Shown: positions 27,947 through 38,466 of the stretch, one piece after another
Layout: each line of letters starts with the position of its first letter
Numbering within the stretch: the first letter of the stretch is position 1
Assembly: GCA_029961685.1 (NCBI GenBank)
Contig: JARWKL010000015.1
Coordinates: 16,676,801-16,740,800, forward strand
Length of the DNA: 64,000 bases
Direction of reading: 5' to 3'
From: Aristolochia californica
Taxonomy: Eukaryota; Streptophyta; Magnoliopsida; Piperales; Aristolochiaceae
Notes under the pieces: model-generated
The model's database searches: none
The model's input: the letters and a program-made list of their open reading frames with translations, nothing else
What the model was told of the DNA's origin: nothing
Translations under genes and position numbers: made by a program

Positions 27947-27974
27947 ATGGAAACGCTCAAATGGAAACGCTCAA
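27947..27974 (+). repeat. 14-bp tandem duplication at a block junction
   Basis: The 14-bp unit ATGGAAACGCTCAA occurs at 27947-27960 and again at 27961-27974. It coincides with the switch from sequence of the 20.1 kb type to sequence of the 23.86 kb type, so it marks a recombination breakpoint. Confidence 0.9.
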
Positions 27975-29690
27975 ATGCTGAGAGAGATAATTCTAAAAAG
28001 TATCTCTGATTTTGAAGGATAGGCAAAAAGTGGGTTGTTTAGCACTAGTAAATATCCGACCACACGTTAACTTGCGAATTTAATTTTTTCTACTTCTAAA
28101 AATTTTTGGATCATTAGGATATTTGCATCTTCAACATGTTTCTGGCATGCATACCCACTACATTTAAAACATGTTATGATCAATTAGAAATCTCTTTCAT
28201 ATAAAATTCCTCCAAGCTATTAGGGTTGTACTAGTGGAATTTCCCAAACATGGATAACAAAACTTTGGAGTTCATTTTGTAGTGAGTGAAATAATTTTCT
28301 TCACTTACATTTATTATAGTTTTCATATTTTTTTCCATACATGAATTCCCAAATTTTTTATTTTGTTGTGATCGTTTTGTTTAAGAGAAAAGTGGGACAA
28401 GTTTGGATTTGAAAAAAAATTGAACTTCCAAAATGGAAACGCACAAATGCTGAGAGAGATAATTCATAAAAGTATCTCTGATTTTGAAGGATCGGCAAAA
28501 AGTGGGTTGATTGGCACTGGTAAATATCGAACCACACATTAACTTGAGAATTAAATTTTTTCTACTCACTTGAAAATTTTAGATCATTAGGTCATTTGCA
28601 TCTTCAACATGTTTCTGGTATGCATACCAACCACATTTAAAACATGTTAGGATCAATTAGAAATCTCTTTAATATGAAATTCCGCCTAGCTATTAGGGGT
28701 TGTACTAGTGGAATTTCCCAAACATGGATAACAAAATTTTGCAGATAATTTTTTAGTGCATGAAATAATTTTCTTCACTTACATTTATTATAGGTTTCAA
28801 ATTTTTTTGCATTCATGAACTCTAAAATTTTCATTTTGTTGTGATCCTTTTGTTTACGAGAAAAGTGGGACAAGTTTGGATTTTAAAAAAAATGTAACAT
28901 CCAAAATGGAAACGCACAAATTGTGAAAAAGATAATTCCAAAAAGCATCTCTGATTTTGATGGATAGGCAAAAAGTGGGTTGTTTGGCTCTGGTAAATAT
29001 CCAATCACACGTTAACTTGAGAATTTATTTTTTTCTAATCCTTGAAATTTTTCGATCATTAGGTCATTCGCATCTTCAACCTATTTCAGGCATGCATACC
29101 CGCAACATTTAAAGCAAGTTAGGATCAATTACAAATCTCTTTCTTATAAAATTCCAACAAGCTATTAGGGGTTGTACTAGTGGAATTTCCAAAACTTGGA
29201 TAACAAAACTTTGGATTTCATGTTTTAGTGCGTGAAATAATTTTCTTCACTTACATTATTTATAGTTTTCAAATTTTTTTGCGTACATGAACTCTAAAAT
29301 TTTCATCTTGTTGTGATCGTTTTGTATGCAAGAAAAGTGGGACAAGTTTGGATTTGAAAAAAAATTGAGCATTCAAAATTGAAACGCACAAATGCTGAGT
29401 GAGATAATTCCAAAAAGTATCTCTGATTTTGAAGGATAGGCAAAAAGTCAGTTGTTTGGCTCAGATAAATATCCAACCTCACATTTACTTGAGAATTTAA
29501 TTTTTCCTGCTCCTTGAAATTTATGGATCATTAGGTCATTTGCATCTTCAACATGTTTCAGGCATGCATAACCACAACATTTAAAACAAGTTAGGATGAA
29601 TTAGAAATCCTTTTCTTACAAATTTCCACCAAGCTATTAGGGGTTGTACAAGTGGAATTTCCAAAACATGGATAACAAAAATTTTGAGTT
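27961..29690 (+). repeat. Satellite block related to 23860-26560 (second copy)
   Basis: This is the second copy of the 23.86 kb block, shortened by about two monomers. Landmarks 28704, 29176 and 29648 pair with 25578, 26049 and 26521 at a constant offset of 3126-3127 bp. Its left edge is the 14-bp duplication at 27947-27974. Confidence 0.75.
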
Positions 29691-30350
29691 CATTTTTTAG
29701 TGTGTGAAATAATTTTCTTCACTTACATTTATTGTAGTTTTCAAATTGTTTTGCATACATGAACTCTAAAATTTTCAATTTGTTGAGATCGTTTTGTTTT
29801 CGAAAAAAGGGGGACAAGTTTCGATTTAAAAAAAAATTGAACATTCAAAATGGAAATGCATGAATGCTGAGAGATAATTCCAAAAAGTATCTCGGATTTA
29901 GATGGATAGGCATAAAGTGGGTTGTTTGGCTCTGGTAAACATCCATCTACATGTTAACTTGAGAATTTAATTTTTTCTTCTCCTAGAAATTTTTGGATCA
30001 TTAGGTCATTTGCATCTTCAACATGTTTCTGGCATGCATACCCACCAAATTTAAAACAAGTTATGATCTATTAGAAATCTCTTTCTTATAAAATTCCACC
30101 AAGCTATTAGGGGTTGTACTAGTGGAATTTCTAAAACTTGGATAACAAAACTTTGGAGTTCATCTTTTAGTGCGTGAAATAATTTTCTTCACTTACATTA
30201 TTTATAGTTTGCAAATTTTTTTGCGTACTTGAACTCTAAAATTTTCATCTTGTTGTGATCATTTTGTTTACAAGAAAAGTAGGACAAGTTTGGATTTGAA
30301 AAAAATTGAGCATTCAAAATTGAAACGCACAAATGTTGAGAGAGATTATT
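29690..30350 (+). repeat. Two-monomer cassette, occurrence 1 of 4
   Basis: The first monomer has CAAATTGTTTTGCATAC, TTTCAATTTGTTGAGATCG, GAACATTCAAAATGG, a TTTAGATGGATAGGCATAAAG block and GTAAACATCC. The second has AACTTGGATAACAAAAC, ACATTATTTATAG, TTTTGCGTACTTGAAC and TTCATCTTGTTGTGATC. The same ordered pair recurs near 40370-41000, 47985-48620 and 53625-54250, on both sides of the retroelement. The cassette is a dispersed higher-order unit. Confidence 0.7.
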
Positions 30351-33300
30351 CAAAAGTATATATGATTTTGAAGCATAGGCAAAAAGTGGGTTGTTGGGCT
30401 CTAGTAAATATCAAACCACATGTTAACTTGAGAATTTAATTTTTTCTACACGAAATTTTTTGATCATTAGGTCATTTGCATCTTCAACTTGTTTCTAGCT
30501 TGCATACCCACCACATTTAAAACATAATAGGATCAGTTAGAAATCTCTTTTTTATAAAATTCCACCATGCTATTAGGGGTTGTACTATTGGAATTTCCCA
30601 AACATGGATAACAAAACTTTGGAGTTCATTTTTTGTGCGTGAAATAATTTTCTTCACTTACATTTATTATAGTTTTCAAATTTTTTTGCATACATGAACT
30701 CTAAAATTTTCATTATGTTGTTATCGTTTTGTTTACGAGAAAAGTGGGACAAGTTTGGATTGGAAAAGAAATTGAACATCCAAAATGGAAACGCACAAAT
30801 GATGAGAGAGATAATTCCAAAAAGTCTCTCTGGTTTTGAAGGATAGGCAAAAAGTGGGTTGTTTAGCCCTCATAAATATCCAACCACACGTTAACTTGAG
30901 AATTTAATTTTTCCTACTCTTTGAAATTTTTGGATCATTAGGTCATTTGCATCTTCAACATGTATCTGGCATGCATACCCGCCACATTTAAAACAAGTTA
31001 GGATCAATTAGAAATCTCTTTCTTATAAAATTCCAAAACATGGATAACAAAACTTTGGAATTCATTTTTTAGTGCGTGAAATAATTTTATTCATTTACAT
31101 TAATTTTAGGTTTCAAATTTTTTTGCGAAACTGAACTCTAAAATTTTCATTATGTTGTGATTTTTTTGTTTACAAGAAAAGTGGGACAAATTTGGCTTTA
31201 AAAAAAAATTGAACATCCAAAATGGAAACGTTCAAATGCTGAGAGAGATAATTCCAAAAAGTATCTCTGATTTTAAAGAATAGGCAAAAAGTGGGTGTTT
31301 TGGCTCTGGTAAATATCCAACCACACATTAACTTGAGAATTTAATTTTTTCTAATCCTTGAAATTTTCTGATCATTAGGTCATTTGAATCTTCAACATGT
31401 TTCTAGCATGCATACACACAACATTTAAAACATGCTAAGATATTTAGAAATATCTTTCTTATAATATTTCACTAAGCTATTAGGGGTTGTACCAGTGGAA
31501 TTTCCCCAACATGGATAAAAAAACTTTGGACTTCATTTTTTTGTGCGTGATATAATTTTCTTCACTTACATTTAGAATAGTTTTCAAATTTTTTTCCATA
31601 CATGAACTCTAAAATTTTAATTTTGTTGTGATCGTTTAGTTTACGAGAAAAGTGGGACAAGTTTGGGTTTGAAAAAAAATTGAACATCCAAAATGGAAAG
31701 GCACAAATGCTGAGAGAGATAATTTCCAAAAGTATATCTGATTTTGAAGGATAGGCCAAAAGTGGGTTGTATGGCACTAGTAAATATCCGACAACACGTT
31801 AACTTGAGAATATAATTTTTTCTACTTCTTGAAATTTTAGGATCATTAGGTCATTTACATCTTCAACATGTTTCTAGCATGCATACCCACCACATTTAAA
31901 ACATGTTACGATCAATTAGAAATCTCTTTCTTATAAAATTTCACCAAGCTATTAGGGGTTGTACTAGTGGAATTTCCCAAACATGGATAACAAAACTTTG
32001 GAGTTCACTTTTTAGTGCATGAAATAATTTTCTTCATTTACATTGATTATAGTTTTCATTTTTTTTTGCGTACATGAACTCTTAAATTTTCATTTTTTTC
32101 TGATCGTTATGTTTAAGAGAAAGTTGGGACAAGTTTGGATTTGAAAAAAAATTGAACATCCAAAATGGAAATGCACAAATGCAGAGAGAGATAATTCCAA
32201 AAAGTATCTTTGATTTTAAAGGATAGGCAAATAGTGGGTTGTTGGGCTCTGGTAAATATCTGACACACGTTAACTTGAGAATTTAATTTTTTCTACTCCT
32301 TGAAATTTTTGGATCATTAGGTCATTTACATCTTCAACATATTTCTGGATTGCATACCCACCACATTTAAAACATGTTAGGATCAATTAGAAATCTCTTT
32401 CTTATAAAATTCCACCAAGCTATTAAGGGGTGTACTAGTAGAATTTCCCAAACATGGATAAAAAATCTTTGGAGTTCATTTTTTAGTGCGTGAAATAATT
32501 TTCTTCACTTACATTTATTATAGTCTTCATTTTTTTCTCATACATGACCTCTAAAATTTACAATTTGTTCTGATCGTTTTGTTTTAGAGAAAAGTGGGAC
32601 AAGTTTGGATTTGAAAAAAAATTGAACCTCCAAAATAGAACCGCACAAATGCTGAGAGAGGTAATTCATAAAAGTATCTTTTATTTTGAAGGATAGGCAA
32701 AAAGTGGGTTGTTTGGTTCAGGTAAATATCCTACCACACGGTAACTTGAGAATTTAATTTTTTCTTCTCCTTGAAATTTTAGGATCATTAGGTCATTTGC
32801 ATCTTCAACATGTTTCTCGCATGCATACCCACCACGTTTAAAACATGTTAGAATCAATTAGAAATCTCTTTCTTATAAAATTCCACCAAGTTATTAGGGC
32901 TTGAACTAGTGGAATTTCCAAAATATGGAAAACAAAACTTTGGAGTCAATTTTTTAGTGCATGAAAAATTTTTCTACGCTTACATTTATTTTTGTTTTCT
33001 ATTTTTTTTGCGTACATGAACGGTAAAATTTTCATTTTGCCTTGATCGTTTTGTTTACGAGAAAAGTGGGACAAGTTTGGATTTGAAAAAAAAATGAACA
33101 TCCAAAAAGGAAATGCACAAATGCTGAGAAAGGCAATTCCAAAAAGTATCTCTGATTTTGAAGGATAGGCAAAAAGTGGGTTGTTTGGCTCAGGTAAATA
33201 TCCAACCACACGTTAACTTGGGAATTTAATTTTTTCTACTCCTTGAAATTGTTTGATCATTAGGTCATTTGCATCTTCAACATTTTTCTTGCATGCATAC

Positions 33301-34586
33301 CCACCACATTTAAAACAAGTTAGGAACAATTAGAAATCTCTTTCATATAAAATTCCACCAAGTTATTAGGGGTTGTACTAGTGCAATTTCACAAACTTGG
33401 ATAACAAAACTTTGGAGTTCATTTTTTAGTGCGTGAAATAATTTTTTTCACTTACATTAAGTATAGTTTTCAAATTTTTTTGTGAACATGAACTCTAAAA
33501 TTTTCATTTTGTTCTGATCGTTTTGTTTAGGAGAAAAGTGGGACAAGTTTGGATTTGAAAAAAAAATGAACATCCATAATTGAAACGTACAAATGCTTAG
33601 AGAGATAATTCCAAAAAATATATCCGATTTTGAAGTATAGGCAAAAAGATGGGTTGTTTGGCACTGGTAAATATCCATACACACGGTAACATGAGAATTT
33701 AATTTTTTCTACTCCTAAATTTTTTTGGATCAATAGGTCATTTGTATCTGCAACATGTTTATGGCATGCATACCCACCACATTTAAAACATGTTAGGATC
33801 AATTAGAAATATCTTTCTTATAAAATTCCACCAACCTATTAGGGGTTGTACTAATGGAATTTCCCAAACCTAGATAACAAAACTTTGGAGTTCATTTTTT
33901 AGTACATGAAATAATTTTCTTCACTTAGATTTATTATAGTTTTCAAATTTATTTGCATACATGAACTCTAAAGTTTTCATTTTGTTGTGATCGTTTTGTT
34001 TACGAGAAAAGTGGGACAAGTTTGGATTTGAAAAAAGATTGAACATCCAAAATAGAAGCGTACAAATGCTGAGAGAGATAATTCCTTAAACCGCCTCTGA
34101 TTTGTAAGGATAGACAAAAAGTGGGTTGTTTGGCTTTGGTAAATATCCAACCACACATTAACTTGAGAATTTTATATTTTCGACTCCTTGAATTTTTTGG
34201 ATCATTGGGTCTTTTGCATCTTCAACATGTTTATGGCTTGCAAACCCACAACATTTAAAACAAGTTAGGATCAATTAGAAATCTCTTTCTTATAAAATTC
34301 CATCTGGCTATTAGGGGTTGTACTAGTGGAATTTTCCAAACATGGATAACAAAACTTTGGAGTTACATTTTTTATTTCATGAAATAATTTTCTTCACTTA
34401 CATTTATTATAGTTTTCAAATTTTTTTGCATACATGAACTCTAAAATTTTCATATTCTTGTGATCTTTTTTTTACGAGAAAAGTGGGATAAGTTTGGATT
34501 TGAAAAAAAATTGAACATCCAAAATAGAAGCGCATAAATGCTGAGAGGGATAATTCCGAAAAGTATCCTCTATTTGGAAGGATAGG

Positions 34587-34646
34587 TGATGTAAAATTTA
34601 GTTACATCGGCTTTAATACCTCGCAAGCGTACGAATCGTTCATGTA
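34587..34646 (-). repeat. LTR end (3' LTR, minus strand), 60 bp shared with the right end
   Basis: This matches 39707-39765 except for one extra T after AATACC and one C/T difference in CGAATCGTTC. The first 22 bp contain a perfect 7-bp inverted repeat, GATGTAA (34588-34594) and TTACATC (34602-34608). On the minus strand the repeat ends in CA, as an LTR should. The LTR continues to the right of 34646 for an unknown distance; if the pyrimidine-rich stretch at 35093-35116 is the polypurine tract, the LTR would be about 500 bp. Confidence 0.75.
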
Positions 34647-35195
34647 ATTTAGCGGGAAGCGAGGGTCATATCCACAGGGAGGACTGAATTTTGTGTATTC
34701 TTCAGTCAACTAGCCTAACCAAATATGATGAATTAATATGAACTAAACTCTAATTATATCCTAAATTATCAAGCAATCATCTAGTTAACTACTTGCACAA
34801 CAGGAAACGTCAACTCTGGATTTTACAGTGATTCGTGCCTCTCTCGAGTGCCACGTAACAACGGATCCGATTTCTCAATCCTTGCATCTTGACCCTCTCG
34901 GGCGCATAGAGTGAAAGACAGAAATAGGATTAAAATACCAAAATCCAACCTCAATTATAATCCTACCCTAATTAGCTAATTTAATCAAATATCCAGAAAA
35001 GAAATATTCAATAAACATTAATTATCAAATCAGATTCAATAAACACCTAAGTTCAAACTATATAAAAATTGAAATTCAAAAATTATGAATTACTCCCCTT
35101 CTTCTTCCTCTCGCTCGGGCAGCAACTCGTTCTCATGGGTGCTGTAATTTCCCGAAATTAATGGCTTCGGGTTGGCAAGAGTGAGTGGCCGGAGG
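34647..35195 (-). other. LTR body and 3' untranslated DNA of the outer element
   Basis: This is AT-rich sequence with no convincing gene. It starts with ATTTAGCGGGAAGCGAGGG and CCACAGGGAGGACTG, a type of string often met beside plant Tat/Athila elements. A pyrimidine-rich run at 35093-35116 (CTCCCCTTCTTCTTCCTCTC onward) reads as polypurine on the minus strand and is a candidate polypurine tract, but the base after it is not the expected TG, so the LTR edge is unproven. Confidence 0.45.
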
Positions 35196-35200
35196 TAGAG
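35196..35200. repeat. Target-site duplication of nested element, left (TAGAG)
   Basis: TAGAG directly abuts the nested element's first base (TGTTACGG) and is repeated exactly at 37275-37279 after its last base (CATAACA). A 5-bp duplication is the usual product of an LTR-retrotransposon integrase. Confidence 0.93.
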
Positions 35201-35628
35201 TGTTACGGTCCCGGATCTGACACGTGGATTCTTTGGGAGGATCTGGGGTCTGCCACGGGTTATGGGTCTTCCAAGCATTACCGTAGGGATAGTAGGAAGA
35301 CATGGGGAAGGCGAAAATGAAAGATCAAGCCTAAGGGAAGCTTGAAAGCCCTAGAGCTCGTTGAGGAGAACTCTAAGCCTCTTTACTCTAGATTTAACCT
35401 AATTCTTAATACTTTAATGCTCCTTTTCTCATTACTCTTACCCCTTAAATAGGGTTCACCCTGTTAGGGTTTAATAAAATATTACAGAAATATCCCTATG
35501 AATAAAATATTCCAAAAATATCCCTATTAATAAATAATTCCAAAAATACCCTTATGGTCTAAAACTGAAATAAAATAAAGTAAATTACATAAAACAACTA
35601 AAATAATAATGTTATTCCATGCATAACA
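35201..35628 (-). repeat. 3' LTR of nested retrotransposon (428 bp)
   Basis: Bounded by TGTTACGGTC on the left and GCATAACA on the right (plus strand). It aligns without gaps to 36847-37274 with nine substitutions seen by eye. It includes the run CCTTAAATAGGGTTCACC and AT-rich tandem-like pieces (AATATCCCTAT repeated with variation). On the minus strand it follows the polypurine tract and holds the stop codon of the pol remnant. Confidence 0.95.
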
Positions 35629-35744
35629 TTACACCCCCCTTGGAAGACGAGCTTGTCCTCAAGCTCGGAAGTAGTGTCGGTATGCCGACTCTCCACTAGT
35701 GCCGAAGTAGCATTCGCGATAGCTATGACCCCCTTCAAGACTCC
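35598..35744 (-). pseudogene. C-terminal tail of a Ty3/gypsy pol, truncated
   Basis: A 48-codon open stretch reads on the minus strand from about 35744 to a TAG at 35598-35600. It contains SELEDKLVFQGGCNVMHG, a sequence of the kind that ends plant chromovirus polyproteins, with the frame running across the polypurine tract into the 3' LTR. The upstream part of pol is gone: the sequence before it is a low-complexity duplicated region. There is no start codon of its own. The family resemblance is from memory of the LEDK-V-F-GG-N/I-V pattern and is not proven. Confidence 0.55.
35634..35641 (-). promoter_or_regulatory. Polypurine tract of nested element
   Basis: The plus strand CCCCCCTT reads AAGGGGGG on the minus strand, followed by TGTAA and then the 3' LTR (TGTTATGC). 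This is the expected place for the plus-strand primer in reverse transcription. Confidence 0.85.
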
Positions 35745-35913
35745 ATTTTTTTTTTATTTTTTTTGTGCCCGGTTCGAGTTAACCTGGGTTGACTCGGTTC
35801 AGGAACCCGGTCCGGCGTACGACCCCTCTTCTGGATGCCATTTTTTTTTTTTTTTGGGCCTGTCCGAGTTAACCTGGGTTCACTCGGTTCAGGAACCCGG
35901 TCCAGCGTGCGAC
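35743..35913. repeat. Diverged tandem duplication with T-runs in nested element
   Basis: Unit 1 (35743-35823) and unit 2 (35838-35913) each start CCATTTTTTTT and then carry CGAGTTAACCTGGGTT, CACTCGGTTC or GACTCGGTTC, AGGAACCCGGTCC and end GCGAC. The offset is 90-95 bp, varying with T-run length. It lies just upstream (minus strand) of the pol remnant and has no recognisable coding role. Confidence 0.85.
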
Positions 35914-36090
35914 TCAACGGACCGGGCCGATTAAATTTTCCTAACTTAGGAAAATTTAATCGGGAGTAGTCTTCTTCCTTCGGCTCCCGAACTCTGCGGT
36001 CGGCAGTTCCGTTCCTCATGGCACCGACGAAGTCCGGCGACGGGCGTCTCCTTCCTCTCTCCCGGCACCGACGGAATCGCCTAATGTTCT

Positions 36091-36390
36091 GGTGGCGAAT
36101 CGCAGCCCGTCGGGGCTTCGCCGCCTGGATAGTTTCCGAGATAGAGGGGTCTCAGAAACTTGGGAATCGTCGTTGCTCAACCTCCCAGAATCGAGATCCC
36201 TTGAAAAGTTGCTTACGGCGCCGACGAACTATCCTACTTCGCCGGTGGTGACGATAAGCCCGTTGGGGCTTTGCCATTGGGAGCATTGCCGAGACAGAGA
36301 ACCTATGTTTCTCAGCCCCCCGGAACAGAGCCCAGCGGAAATTCCGTCTGAAATTTTGCCTACGGCGCCGATGAAATTTTCTATTCCCCT
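36091..36390. repeat. Two diverged ~150-bp repeats in nested element
   Basis: Unit 1 at about 36091-36240 and unit 2 at about 36244-36390 share GGTGG at the start, AGCCCGTCGGGGCTTCGCC (TTGGGGCTTTGCC in unit 2), CCGAGATAGAG (CCGAGACAGAG) and TACGGCGCCGACGAA (GATGAA). Further CGACGA-type fragments flank them. The region is GC-rich compared with all around it. A minus-strand frame over it is rich in arginine but matches no domain I recognise, so I do not call it a gene. Confidence 0.65.
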
Positions 36391-36667
36391 CCGATTTCAG
36401 ATTTTCGGTCATCCCAAAATCCTCCGGTGCCGACGATTTCGGGATTTCCTCTGTTAGGAAATCACCTCCCCGCTGCAGCTTCGATGTGGAGATACGCACG
36501 ACGTCCATTGTGAAAGGGTGAGCCTCTTCCGTTTTTGAAATTCCGGTGTATCCGCCGTCGGATTTTGGATTTTTGGAGAGCTTTCTCGAGACAGTCTTTT
36601 GTTCGTCCGAGAGAGTTTCTGCGTCTTCTGTGCCGCTGTCGTGCTCGGCGAATTCAGGTCGTGTGAC

Positions 36668-36823
36668 CTATTTTGCGGCAGCGCGTGGCTCCCTTGTCCA
36701 ACATTCCATGAAAATTTCATATAATGCTTGTGCTTCTCCAAATTCATTGCATAGTTTGTCAGCGGAATTATATACCTTCTCCATGCGAGCTTGTGTTCCT
36801 TCTTGAGATATAAAATAATTCAT
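36668..36823 (-). CDS. Short open frame after the primer-binding site, possible gag remnant (51 aa)
   Basis: An ATG at 36823, about 10 nt downstream of the primer-binding site on the minus strand, opens a 51-codon frame starting MNYFISQEGTQARMEK and ending at a TAG at 36668. The start is chosen because upstream codons of the same frame lie in the primer site and LTR. Its position is where gag begins in LTR elements, and the charged N-terminus is compatible with that, but no gag domain can be recognised at this length. It may be a truncated gag start or a chance frame. Confidence 0.3.
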   Translation of the reverse strand: MNYFISQEGTQARMEKVYNSADKLCNEFGEAQALYEIFMECWTREPRAAAK

Positions 36824-36832
36824 TGTGTTCCC

Positions 36833-36844
36833 GCTCTGATACCA
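36833..36844 (-). promoter_or_regulatory. Primer-binding site for initiator tRNA-Met (nested element)
   Basis: The minus strand reads TGGTATCAGAGC, complementary to the 3' end of plant initiator tRNA-Met, two bases after the 5' LTR end (CGTAACA). It fixes the element's orientation as minus. Confidence 0.93.
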
Positions 36845-36846
36845 GT

Positions 36847-37274
36847 TGTTACGGTCCTGGATCTGACACGTGAATTCTTTGAGAGGATCTGGGGTCTGCC
36901 ACGGGTTATGGGTCTTCCAAGCATTACCGTAGGGATAGTAGGAAGACATGGGGAAGGCAAAAATGAAAGATCAAGCCTAAGGGAAGCTTGAAAGCCCTAG
37001 AGCTCGTTGAGGAGAACTCTAAGACTCTTTACTCTAGATTTAACCTAATTCTTAATACTTCAATGCTCCTTTTCTCATTACTCTTACCCCTTAAATAGGG
37101 TTCACCCTGTTAGGGTTTAATAAAATATTACAGAAATATCCCTATGAATAAAATATTCCAAAAATATCCCTATTAATAAATAATTCCAAAAATACCCTTA
37201 TGGTCTAAACCTGAAATAAAATAAAGTAAATTAAATAAAACAACTAAAATAATAATGTTATTGCATGCATAACA
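36847..37274 (-). repeat. 5' LTR of nested retrotransposon (428 bp)
   Basis: Partner of 35201-35628, same length, no gaps, nine substitutions by eye (for example GTCCTGG for GTCCCGG and ATTGCATGC for ATTCCATGC). On the minus strand it starts TGTTATGC and ends CGTAACA, next to the primer-binding site, so it is the upstream LTR and should hold the promoter. Confidence 0.95.
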
Positions 37275-37279
37275 TAGAG
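37275..37279. repeat. Target-site duplication of nested element, right (TAGAG)
   Basis: Exact copy of 35196-35200, directly after CATAACA. Confidence 0.93.
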
Positions 37280-38431
37280 ACGACGCCGGAGCTATTCCGA
37301 CCAATCCCTAGCAAAACAACAATTGAACCAAAATTAAGCCTAGGAAAACAAAATGCCACTTTCGTAGGGAGCACGATTGCATTTAGCGCATGCAAGAAAC
37401 CGTTAAACCCCTACTCTGCAATAGTGGATGAGTTATGTCTCGTGAGGGTTTGCATGGAATTTACCCACAAAATTCATCTAAATCAATAATATAAAAAGAA
37501 AAACTGAAGAAAATTTACTCCTCATTAGCATATGACTAACACTTAGTATCATAAAATATCTGAAAATCATATGAGATCTTGCGCAATTTGAAAACCTGTG
37601 TAAAATATAGCATATTATCAATCCAAATACACTCGTTGTTACTCCACCTAAACCAATGTGACCCATAGGCAATTACTTCAACAGAACAAAGAGGCAACAA
37701 ATAACAATAAAATCCTAGTCACATCACAATTAAGAGAAAATAGTAGAGTAAGCTTGTTGTCTGACAATCTCACAAAAGAAATATACCAATTTCAATCTTG
37801 ACTTGCAACTTCTTTCAAATTACAATTCCTCATCAAAGTTAAGGAAACTCATTGCTTCCAGATTTAAATCCATTTTACGCTATTACCAGCGCACTTTTGC
37901 TATTACCAGCGTAATTTTTGTTTCACTGAATACTTTGGGTATTACCACCATTTTGTATTCTTCTTCACTGCACATGTACTTATTTTTAAGTAACCGACTG
38001 TTCCTGTGCATGTCCCTGGGTTTGCCCAGGCTGTTTCTGAAGTTATCTGTCTTTTGCAAGCAAGAACATTTCCATTTGCATTCATACATTACAACAAGGA
38101 ATTTCACTGAGGTATAAAAAAAAATTGAGTTCAAACATGCATACAAGACTATTCAGACTAATCATAGATCAACACTAGATTTACATGTTCTCTTTTGCAA
38201 CTAAGTTCCAAGTCTAATGTAATAGTAAGCTATCCCACTGAATTCTCATGTATCACAACAAATGATATCAGATTTCTAATAGGCATATTCTACACAAATT
38301 TACGAAAAATTTTGAAACATTTGAGCAACTTATTTTAACTCTACTAATGTTAACCACATACTAAGAGGAGTAATTTGAAAACCACGAACAAAAATCAAAA
38401 GAAAATTATTGCTAAGACATAAAAGAGTCGT

Positions 38432-38466
<35 letters not shown>

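Larger units (their letters stand above)
1..34586 (+). repeat. Satellite DNA array, left part (~472-bp monomer, about 74 copies)
   Basis: Head-to-tail tandem array, all copies in one orientation; both window ends fall inside repeats. Using the conserved GTTGTACTAGTGG block as index, the SpeI-type site (or its mutated counterpart) starts near 304, 775, 1248, 1722, 2194, 2666, 3138, 3609, 4080, 4551, 4984, 5455, 5929, 6401, 6849, 7320, 7792, 8263, 8737, 9208, 9680, 10152, 10617, 11089, 11561, 12005, 12475, 12946, 13416, 13887, 14358, 14830, 15302, 15756, 16227, 16699, 17172, 17642, 18104, 18576, 19032, 19481, 19952, 20424, 20896, 21360, 21832, 22281 (deleted), 22715, 23186, 23657, 24129, 24601, 25117, 25578, 26049, 26521, 26989, 27275, 27746, 28230, 28704, 29176, 29648, 30118, 30584, 31034 (deleted), 31491, 31963, 32434, 32905, 33377, 33850, 34322. 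The usual spacing is 471-472 bp; shorter or longer steps mark internal deletions or duplications. No gene is seen. The family cannot be matched to a named satellite from sequence alone. Confidence 0.97.
35201..37274 (-). mobile_element. Non-autonomous LTR retrotransposon, structurally complete, 2074 bp (nested)
   Basis: Two 428-bp LTRs (35201-35628 and 36847-37274) flank about 1.2 kb. The element begins TGTTA and ends TAACA and is flanked by the 5-bp duplication TAGAG. On the minus strand, the initiator-tRNA-Met primer-binding site TGGTATCAGAGC follows the 5' LTR after 2 nt, and a polypurine tract AAGGGGGG precedes the 3' LTR by 5 nt. The internal region has no reverse transcriptase, integrase or protease, only a short 5' frame and a pol C-terminal remnant. 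It is thus a deletion derivative that would need a relative's enzymes. The initiator-Met site and the pol tail fit a Ty3/gypsy chromovirus parent, but the site alone would also fit Ty1/copia. The LTRs differ at 9 of 428 positions by eye, so insertion is fairly recent. Confidence 0.93.

Noticed and set aside
35090..35278. 62-codon minus-strand frame ending in a glutamate-rich tail
   Set aside because: It runs out of the nested element's LTR into the outer element. Before the insertion the frame had an in-frame stop just upstream, so it is created by the junction.
35735..36508. Arginine-rich frames on both strands of the GC-rich internal region of the nested element
   Set aside because: They overlap each other on opposite strands, lie over diverged repeats and T-runs, and match no domain that I know.
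37803..38146. Overlapping frames of about 90-104 codons on both strands
   Set aside because: They are shadows of each other in AT-rich decayed sequence with no conserved motif.
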